A DNA stretch of 64,000 bases from NCBI GenBank assembly GCA_018350325.1, contig JAEVLN010000003.1:1385985-1449984 (forward strand), written 5' to 3'. Below, in pieces: positions 56,151-64,000 of the stretch; positions within the stretch are counted from its first letter, which is position 1, and each line of letters opens with the position of its first letter. The notes beneath the pieces are model-generated. The model did not search any database. It was given only the letters and a program-made list of their open reading frames with translations, and was not told where the DNA came from. Source of the DNA: Globodera rostochiensis (taxonomy: Eukaryota; Nematoda; Chromadorea; Rhabditida; Heteroderidae). The position numbers and the translations under genes were made by a program.

Positions 56151-57588
56151 TCAGCTTTCATCGTCGCCTTGGCCACTGTCCTCCTCATCATCGCCTCCGT
56201 AGTTCCCGTCCTCGTCTGAAAATAGCAAAAAGTTTTTATATTGTAATATAGCGGAAAATGAAGCAGGTGTCGATTATAGCAAAAAACCTCTTACCCAATT
56301 TCGGAGCTGAACTCCCCCCACCCCTCTCTACAAAAAGCAAATTTATTTTAGTTAGCCGTTTACACGCACCCGTGTCATCATCTTCATAGTCGTAGTAGTC
56401 CTCGTCCAGATCGATCACGTCATTTGATTCGTTGCCCAACTTCGGCTTAGCCTTCACCACGTACTCGTCGATTGTCTCCGGCACCACCACATTGTCCTTT
56501 CTGGCCTCCTCTTTGGACTTGTCCACTTGCTTCCTTAAAAAATCCCCAAAGTACGAAATTTTGAATGAAAAAAGAATTCGAGCCAAAAAAACTCCACCTT
56601 ATACACAAGTTTAAAAATATAAAAACCTGATAACTGTGGCATACTCCTGGTCACCATAGTCTGAAATAACTTCATGAGGTAAAGAACTAAGCAGTTTAAG
56701 TCATCAAAAACCCTAATTTTGCGCACCTTTGTACTTCCGGTACATGACTGATGCGTCCACGTTGGCCGGCGACGACGTGTTCGGCTCGTTAAGCAGAGAT
56801 ATCACTGAAAGCAGCACTGTTCGCACACTTTGTGTCGGGTTCCAACGCTCAGATGGCATCGAAAAATAACAAACCACATACATACACAAAAAAAAAGTAT
56901 CAAACCTCTCCACTATGCGGATCGTCAACAGGCGGATGCAATATGCTTATGCAAGTGTCCCCATTCTGAAAGAAAATATTTCAAAATCAAAATAGAGAAA
57001 ATAATTTAAAACCCTTTTGATTTCAACAACAATCGCATAACCTCATAAACGTTTGGGTGCCACACGGAATGTATAAAACGCATCGTGGGTGGAGAGTACG
57101 GATAGTTTGTTGGGAATTTTAAGTGCTAAAAGAATGAAAGATTAGAGTTCCCTTAGTGTTCCGAGAATCGTCCCACCAACTCACCGCTTTGAAGTAACCA
57201 CCCTGAAAAAAATATGTTCAATTAAAAAAATAAAATTGTTGTAGCTGTTAATCAAAAAGTCACTTTTAGCCACAAAAACCTGATAAAGTGTGCCGGGTGG
57301 TCCGAAAATTCCAACTGTCCATTTGAACATGTTGTCATCATCACAAGTGACGGTGAAACCTTCCACCGGTTGCGATTGCAATGATCGGAGCTCCATTTGT
57401 AACGCTCGAATGGCGGAGGAATTTGAAGTTTGAGCGTGACCAGAAGAAGACTAAAATGAGATTTCCAAATAAGAACATTTTAAACCCCACATTGGCGTGA
57501 CTATGTTTCAAAAAATCAAACACAACCTGAATTTTGCAACTATAAAACCTGGTCTTATCGCATCTTATGAAGCCTAAGCACTCACCAT
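56151..57588 (-). CDS. CDC34: Ubiquitin-conjugating enzyme E2, CDC34/UBE2R type
   Basis: E2 that works with SCF-type cullin-RING ligases. ATG 57588 is the last codon of its exon (ATG|GTGAGT); exon 2 starts at 57451 ([49 protein letters not shown]). Then GGYF plus [19 protein letters not shown] (57150-57060), the active-site exon [20 protein letters not shown] near 56990-56935 (catalytic Cys in DTCIS, followed by the acidic-loop insertion typical of CDC34), [20 protein letters not shown] (56850-56725), and [20 protein letters not shown] with the acidic C-terminal tail ([11 protein letters not shown], then SGQGDDES to TGA 56151). The acidic tail that binds cullins is well preserved. Confidence 0.92.
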
Positions 57589-59549
57589 TCTTGGAGGTGA
57601 ATGGCGGCTTAAATTGAGTTTCGGGAAAGCTTAGAATGCGTGTGAAAGACGTGTCGACTACCAAAAGTTGAGAATTGAGTATCGAATAACAATTGGCCGC
57701 TGAAAATTTAAAAATAATAATTAACAAATTGTTATTTGCGCTTTAAATCGCTTGCAGTGAGCTTGACTTCGAATAGTAGGCAACTCATTACTCGACAATA
57801 GTAACCTATCACATCGTTAAACTAAAAACAATAATTTTAAAAAATTGGATGCGGATAACTGTACTAATTTTTTAATAAATTTCAACTAAAAGATACCCTC
57901 CCCCCTCCCTCTCTCTAAAAAATGCGAATTGTTCGATGAACTTACAAATTAGCAAACAGACAAGAGAAGACACGTAAAGAAAAAAGAAAGCGCTTATCAA
58001 TAAAAAATCAATTTTGGGCACTACTGGTTCATGGGTTGACGTTGACAGCGTACACGTGGCGCACGCGTCGCAAAAATCACATGGGAATGTGAGCAGCAGT
58101 AGCGACCGCCAGCAGAATGGGGGGGGGGGGGGAAGAAGCAAGTGGAATGAATAATGGGATTGGAGCGTATGAGAACAGACGCAAGCGGGAAGAAAAATAC
58201 CAATTTTTAATATAAGTAAGTCTGTCTCATTCCGAGAGGGAGGGTTCCCATCAGAACTTGGGGTTAAAATTTGTACTTCCGCAGCTCGGCCGCCATTCTG
58301 CGCACTTGTCTCTGCGGAAAAAGTGGATCAGCAGGGGTATTTATTTGTCAAACACGCACTCTTTCCTTTGTTCCGCTCTATGATCTGCAATGTTTTGTTT
58401 TAACGCAAATCATATGCCATTGAATTCTCTCGCTCCACTGATCAAAAAACTCACTATTATTTTCGAGCAAAATCACTATATAGGCTTTTGAACAGGTTGA
58501 AAACGAACTGCTTGAAATATAAGCAAGGCTGTTATATCTGATGCTTTTGCATCTTTTTGTGGTTTTTTGATAGGCCGATGATGGTTTTTTTTTCGAAAAT
58601 TGATGCTTTTTGTGGTTTTCAGGAGCTTTGTAATTTTTTGTGGTTTTTTAGAATTGAACGAAAATTTAAAATACTTATAAATTTGAATACTATTTGGCAT
58701 AATGTTAAAAAATGGACATTTAAAATGTATGATTTTTCGACTAAATTGTTCAACAAAATGAAGTGAAACAGAAGTGTCCAAATTTGATGTTGATTAGGTT
58801 TTTTGAGGGAAACATTACATTCTTCCAATTTTGAAATTCGGAATTACCCGGGTTTCTGGAAATTCTTTTAGCTGGTAATTTCTAAATTACCCGTAAATAT
58901 ATAGGGTATATAAATGTGAATGATTTTTTTCACATACTTCGATCTCTAAAATATGGTGATAAATATTTGTGAGGGTCAAATACCTCTGGTCGATGGCGTC
59001 TAAAACATCACATCACCTCCTCCCTCCTGCTGTGCTATTAGTAGTTGTGAACACCGAACAGCACTGGTGCTGATGGTGGGGGGTTGGTCGTGACTGGTTG
59101 GTGGGGTTGGGTAAAGAGAACGACGGGCGTCGTCGCCCCCCCCCCCCACCCAAAAGTCAGTGGTAGAAGGGCGATGAAGAAAGAAACAGTGACTGGGGGG
59201 TGGTACTCCTCATCAAATCATCTGTGTGCACTCTTCTATTGAGAATGGTTGTGTGGGACCTTTTTGTTCATGTCATACGCTCTCCGCACGCGTATTTAAT
59301 GGGTCGGAAGCTGGCGCTAAAAACTGCCCGAACTATAATAAAGCAGCAATTTCTGCCTCCAATGAGAGAGATCAAATAGGTTGTGATGTTTCTGTTCCGA
59401 TCTGCTGCCGGAGAATATAATGATCGGTCGTCTGATTACAATCACCAGACCCGTCAGTGTAGCTATTTAATTGCTTAGATTAGTAAAAGTGTTAAAGACG
59501 AAAGATTGGATGGATGAATTTATATAAATAAATTGTAACTTTTCAGACA
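57589..59549. other. Intergenic, AT-rich with G/C tracts
   Basis: Contains the CDC34 promoter side (57.6-57.9 kb), G tracts at 58120 and C tracts at 59138, and AT-rich DNA. A 16-codon piece at 58311-58264 on the minus strand (RQVRRMAAELRKYKF with stop, preceded by CGCAG) looks like a last exon, but I found no upstream exon for it. The 64-codon ORF at 59226-59420 is not supported. Confidence 0.4.
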
Positions 59550-59823
59550 AGAAATGAACGCGGATGTGAAAAAAGTGATATTTCATTGGACAGCGGTGTA
59601 CATAGGAGGTGGCATGCTTTTAACGCCTATGTTTATTCTGCTGGACAGAAGTAATATATTTTGTCCGAAGAGTTCCAATTTATGTGTAACAAACCTAAAA
59701 GAGAAGACCTCAAAATATTTCTTATTAATTTTACTAAATCATTTAGAGGTCAAAGGCAAAAAACGCATTTGCTTTAAATTCGAGCAAATTTTATCAGATT
59801 ACCAGTTCATGAATTTGTTTTAA
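59549..59823 (+). CDS. Doubtful exon with a membrane helix
   Basis: After TTTTCAG the frame reads MNADVKKVIFHWTAVYIGGG then MLLTPMFILLDRS, a possible single membrane helix, and continues in AT-rich sequence to 59823. Only the first 35 codons look protein-like. It could be the 5' exon of the coding segment at 60075-60591. Confidence 0.25.
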
Positions 59824-60074
59824 CGAACAATTTTAAAATTCAATATTCTTTGTAAAATTTTTAGACGTAACAAAAGTGAGGTCGACTGGCCCTTCCAATG
59901 TTGCTAATGACAAATTACGCAAATTAGTCAATGACGAATTACGTACAATTTCTGCAAAGCGATGGAATCTTGTTCCGCCGAACGATGTATTTTTTTAAAT
60001 ATTGGTAAATTTGCTAATTTTAGGCCTTTTAAAGATCATTTTAAAACCTGAATCTCTTGATTTTCCCATTTTAG

Positions 60075-60591
60075 TTATTCGAACTCGGATTTGCAAACAA
60101 ATTTCAGATTAAAATCGAAGTCCATGATGACATTGAGTCGTTCACCGGCGGGTTGTTCGTCTTCTTGAACGGTGCCATCTTTCGTTTCTCGTCGAGATTG
60201 GCACTGGATGATGTTGAAACAATTCGCTCCCGTTACCCGAACTTTTTCGGCATTTTCAAGCAAAACTTTGCCGCAGAGAGGGAAAAAGATGTTAAAAAAG
60301 TGTGGAAAAACTTCCGAACAGCCCTTGGATTTCGGGACCTATTCGCGATGTTTAGCGAGTGAGTATTTTTGTATTGGGAGGGTATTTGATGGCACTTTTT
60401 ATGACGGAGAGCCAATACATCAAGTTTCAATAGGATCAGAATGTTCTAAGGTCGGGAATTTTAGAGATTTGTCCCATCTTTCCGTCGACAGTTCGACCCT
60501 GCCCGATGAGGATCTTCAGAAAGTGTTATTGAGTCCAAATGCGAAGAAATTTGCCATAGCGCGGGAGCTTTTATACGCTGACGGGTGCTAA
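60075..60591 (+). CDS. Unrecognised conserved-looking protein, 3' exons
   Basis: Exon 60075 to about 60359 reads FELGFANKFQIKIEVHDDIE, SFTGGLFVFLNGAIFRFSSR and RYPNFFGIFKQNFAAEREKD, ending GFRDLFAMFS. A phase-2 donor (GA|GTGAGT) fits the acceptor at 60489, giving STLPDEDLQKVLLSPNAKKF and ending LLYADGC at the TAA 60591. Composition is typical of a real soluble protein. Using the shorter 20-base intron would be implausible. Family and function unknown. Confidence 0.45.
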
Positions 60592-60617
60592 TTTGCCTTG
60601 AATAATATTGTATAATT

Positions 60618-60996
60618 CAGGCCCGTAGCCAGGAATTTTTTTCGGGGGGGGGGCAATTCTTAAGGGTGTATTTTTTCCTTTTTATTGCATTTTGGTTAAG
60701 CAATTTTTTCCAAAAAAATGTTCCTTTTTTAGGGGTTTGTTTTCCGTTTTTACTCTATTTTTGTTAAGAAATTTTCAAAAATTTGCGAATTCTGCTTTGC
60801 CGTTGTGGGGGGGGGGGGGGGGTCGGCGGTGCCGATAGGTGCCGCCGAAAAAATTTTTGAATTTTTAATATGAATTTCGTAAGGAAATTGTTGTAAAAGT
60901 GCAAAACAATAGAGTCCCCCCTCTTGTTTTTTTTTTCTCAAATTTAATTTCGGGGGGGGGGGCATGCCCCCCCCCCCCATGCTGGCTACGGGCCTG
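60618..60996. mobile_element. 379-bp hAT-like MITE
   Basis: Inverted ends CAGGCCCGTAGCCAG and CTGGCTACGGGCCTG, flanked by the 8-bp direct repeat GTATAATT (60610-60617 and 60997-61004). CAGGCCCGTAGCCA-type termini are a familiar hAT end. The interior has G and C tracts next to both ends and a palindrome CGGCGGTGCCGATAGGTGCC at 60824-60847 beside a 16-base G tract. No coding capacity. Confidence 0.9.
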
Positions 60997-61046
60997 GTAT
61001 AATTAATCTTCATTTTTGAGTCAGTTAATGTTGCTTTTTCGTAAAC

Positions 61047-61605
61047 AGCATCGTCGGTGCCATGCTCTTTTTGAACAGTTTTGTTGCGTTCAGCAATGGT
61101 TGGCTTCTGTTTGTTTTTGTCAAGTACAGATTGAGGAGCAACGAACGTTTGGCCATTGCAATTGCTTATGCCTTTTCGCTTCTCTTATTTTATATTCTTG
61201 ATCAAGGCCAACAGTTGAGGGATGTGTTCAAGCTTGATACTGCGTGCATGAAATTGTAAGTGCAATAAAATTCAAAAAAAGCTACGGATAATTCAAACAT
61301 CAAACACATTTTGGAACTTCGCATTTTCAGAGGCGATGCTTATGTTTCCGGCGCAAAGTAAGAATATATCATAATAACACATGCTTTTCTGCTTTTTCAG
61401 AGAATATCTGCAGAGCAGCATTGAGCTCGGAAAATACCTTTACCGTTTGACAGACGGAGCAGCACGGTTCAACGCCAGCGGGGACTACGAACGGCACATT
61501 GTGTCATACTCAGCCCGACTGGAAGCTATCGAGAAGGCTGAAATGAAGCTGAAGAGCAAATTGAAGAAGGTGGAGGAGGAGGAGGAACAGCGAACATTGT
61601 CTTGA
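61047..61605 (+). CDS. Unrecognised protein with two membrane helices and a charged C terminus
   Basis: Exon 61047-61256 follows TAAACAG: IVGAMLFLNSFVAFSNGWLL then FVFVKYRLRSNERLAIAIAY and AFSLLLFYILDQGQQLRDVF. A mini exon near 61331-61357 reads GDAYVSGAK. The last exon 61402-61605 reads EYLQSSIELGKYLYRLTDGA, then a long charged helix with an EEEEE run and TGA. The 5' exon was not identified; the MITE at 60618-60996 lies just upstream. The topology suggests an organelle membrane protein with a coiled-coil tail. Confidence 0.45.
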
Positions 61606-61691
61606 TGGAGCTGATGACTAAATTGACAACTAGCATCTTGCTTTAGTTTGTTTATTGATCTTGTTTTCAGTTTGAACAATAAATTAATTGT

Positions 61692-64000
61692 TTAAAAAAT
61701 CTGATCCGGACTTCCGGGAACATGAAAAGAGATCAATGTTTCGGGCTGAATGCCTCTGCTAATGGACATCACGAAGGGGTCGATTGGATGAAACAGCACA
61801 CGAGTGTAGGACAACGACTTGGCAGCACTAACTCGGAAGTCCAGTTTCGTATGCAAATTTTTGGTGCGGCGACTGAAGATCCTAAAAGAAATATTGATTC
61901 CTAGATTTTCCATGCTTTAAGCTAATTGAATTTTTAACAATTCGAATTAGCTCTCTCACTTTAATGGTTGGTCAGGCGGGTAACGGCCCTTCTCGATCAG
62001 ATTGACTAGTTTATCGTCGTAATTGAATAAATTTGGGTCCAGATAGGGAGAAGAGACGAAATGTTGAGTGTTCGCGAAAGGAAGAACGGCCAAAAAGCGT
62101 CGTCGGACATCAGAGACTGACGCTGAAAAGGATAGACAATGTGAAAATGAGGGATTATATAAAAATTGAATTGGACACCAATTTAACGAAGAGACTAGGT
62201 TTACAAAAATCCTAACAAAATGTCTAAATATTCGCCCAATTGCCCATAATTTGATTGAAGCGAGTCCGGGCATGCTGGTCCCGGAGACGAACCAGCAAGG
62301 AGGGAGGAATGTTTGACGAATACGTGCTGTTCTCGTGCAGCTCCACAATGTTCCATGGAGTTGGGGAACATTGTGCGTGCCAAATGGCCGTTCCGAAACT
62401 GTTCGTTGTGTCGCTCGAACACGTCAAACAATGCGTCGGAAGAGCGGTTGAACGCGCCGACAATGCGCCCGACGCGCCATTCAAGCAAAACAAACATGTG
62501 ATGGTGATGACCGGTAGATGATTGAGATGAGGAGGGCAGGGCGGAAGATAATGACGAGGAATCGGCACCTATTTGGCAGAAAAGGTGTAAAAAAATTGAA
62601 AATCCATTTAGTAAAATAAAAAAAATTCAAGATACTTAAAAAATCCTTTGAAATTCATCGCTTACCGTTCAGATCCATTCGTATAAGGAGCAGCTCGGGA
62701 CCAACAAATTGCAATTTTTGCATTTTTAAATTTCGAAAAAAGTCGAAATGATGCAAAAACTGTTGCATTTGGCCCTTCCGCTGGTGCTCCTTGCACAGAA
62801 AGGTCAGGAAGCGCTGTCGGAAAGCTTAAAACGATTTTTTTAAAGGGCAGAAAACTCTTCCCATTAACATGAACAATATTTTTTTAGAATAGATAAATTT
62901 CCCACATTTTTCTTACAAATTAGTGTTTTAACCGTTGCATTTTTCCCTGGAACATTGAAGAAATAAAAACGAATTCCTTTGGTTCGACAATGGGTCTTAG
63001 TCCCGACAAATCCCAATTCAAATAGATGATTCGGTCAAAATCAAATTTAGTGCAATTCACAATCTGATCATCGTAATTTTCTTAAAAGAACGCACCGGTA
63101 AAGCAACGTTCCGTGCGCGGGCTGATCAAATGGCCAGCCCCGATCATCTGATCATCCGCCATCACACTGTGCCCGATTTTCATCAACGGCACAAATTGGC
63201 CACTGCACTTGTCGATGCCGACCATGTGGACGGTTTGGTGTTGGACGGACAGAATGGCCAATGTCCATTCGGACAGATAAACACCGCTCTGGGCGGTGAT
63301 TTGATCAGAATCGAACTTATGACGATCAACCAGCTGAGCCTTCTGAAAGAAAAATGCAAATTTGGTAGGCAAATTATAAAAATGTTCTTAAAAAAACATA
63401 CATTCAAATCGACGGAGTAGAATGTGATGTCCGCCAAGTTTTTGTCGGGTGAAAGGGACTCGTTGTTCTGAAATGCTAATAAAAAACATCTGAAAGATTT
63501 CTTCTAAAAAATTGAGTTGTATTTCGAAAGCGTTTATGCCGGACCTAATAGCTCTGCACCAACCTGCAGAATAGCTCTGAAGTTGGCCTTGGACTCGGGC
63601 ACCGAGACCGAAGCACAAACGATCAGAAAGCGCGAGTCAGGTGTGACAAAAGCACATTCGCGCGACAAAAACCCGAACTGAACGCGCTCCGTCGAGCGGC
63701 CATTTGCGGACGCAGCATTTGCGACGTTCCAAAATTGGACGGTCTGACAACGCGGAAAAACGGCCTAAATTATTTACACGATTATTTTTTCTCTGCAGAC
63801 GCAATTTTTGTAATTAATGTTGTCAAAATCAAATATGTACATTGAAAAGTTCTTCCCCCGTTTGGTTAGTGCCGTATCGAAAGCCTCTGTAGGTGAACAG
63901 CTGAATTTCTTGTAAATTGGCACCAATTGCGATCAATTTGTCGCCACATGGAGTGAATCTGAGCGGGAATATTTGAGGGCGGTGGACGACAAATTCCGAG
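61692..64000 (-). CDS. DET1: DET1 orthologue, 5' end outside the window
   Basis: Substrate-receptor-side component of the CUL4-DDB1-DET1-COP1 ubiquitin ligase, nuclear. From the window edge inwards: RPQIFPLRFTPCGDKLIAIG, IQLFTYRGFRYG (64000-63845); VQFGFLSRECAFVTPDSRFL (63740-63570); ADITFYSVDLN and GVYLSEWTLAILSVQHQTVH (63470-63085); FLHHFDFFRNLKMQKLQFVG (62815-62660); FVLLEWRVGRIVGAFNRSSD, LFDVFERHNEQFRNGHLART (62570-62225); VRRRFLAVLPFANTQHFVSS, PYLDPNLFNYDDKLVNLIEK (62128-61958); RVSAAKSLSYTRVLFHPIDP, FVMSISRGIQPE to the stop at 61692. The AVLSIQHQTxH and SPYLDxxLFxYDDK motifs and the C terminus match DET1 well. Exon borders are mostly GT/AG and consistent. Confidence 0.9.

Noticed and set aside
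58264..58311. Possible 3' terminal exon RQVRRMAAELRKYKF on the minus strand
   Set aside because: A good acceptor and stop are present, but no upstream exon with a matching phase was found, so it is not called as a gene.
1..64000. tRNA, rRNA or CRISPR features
   Set aside because: No cloverleaf with A and B boxes, no rRNA-like stretch and no regular repeat-spacer arrays were seen; the tandem repeats here have no unique spacers.

Overview
The window is nuclear DNA from an animal, and most likely a nematode. Genes are split by short AT-rich introns with GT/AG borders on both strands. Several products point to nematodes: an innexin, a MADD-4/punctin-like ADAMTS-like matrix protein, a VRK-type kinase and a DET1 orthologue. 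I infer a tylenchid, possibly plant-parasitic, from overall style only; no marker proves it. GC-rich exons sit among AT-rich introns, and long G/C homopolymers and minisatellites are unusually common.

Layout. 1-2356 (+): 3' part of an SLC35F5-like transporter. 2357-5266: gene-poor, with a 30-bp minisatellite. 5267-7453 (+): an orphan protein with two membrane segments. 7631-9295 (-): complete serine racemase. 9296-10852: minisatellites. 10853-18768 (-): a large secreted gene with many TSP1 repeats and an Ig domain (madd-4-like). 21434-25298 (+): a secreted berberine-bridge-type FAD oxidase with an 874-bp hAT-like element in one intron. 25.3-28.1 kb: sparse. 28.4-33.6 kb: a tandem duplication of about 2.9 kb with WD40 gene fragments and long-armed inverted-repeat elements. 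33.8-42.4 kb: a mosaic of short coding fragments (adenylosuccinate synthetase, an SF1 helicase, TGS1-like, HELQ-like and unknown ones) in nested tandem duplications. 43.3-44.6 kb (-): innexin. 45.3-46.8 kb (-): VRK-like kinase. 47.3-52.8 kb: a non-LTR retrotransposon (-) between two near-identical 0.8-kb direct repeats. 53.3-54.4 kb (+): four-span membrane protein. 54.6-55.1 kb (-): LSM6. 56.2-57.6 kb (-): CDC34/UBE2R. 59.5-61.6 kb (+): two unrecognised coding segments around a 379-bp hAT-like element. 61.7 kb to the end (-): DET1, 5' end outside the window.

Functional links are few, as expected in a eukaryote. CDC34 and DET1 both act in cullin-RING ubiquitination, and innexin and MADD-4 both act in cell-cell communication, but clustering need not mean anything. 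The strongest unusual signals are: a canonical -1 slippery heptamer, A AAA AAC, abutting the ORF1 stop of the retrotransposon, with ORF2 open in exactly the -1 frame; the exon-fragment mosaic at 28-42 kb; an 80-bp foldback whose loop is found in both orientations; and a 24-nt palindrome shared by otherwise different elements. Splice sites were assigned by eye from GT/AG borders, phase and remembered protein families, so internal exon limits are provisional unless stated.
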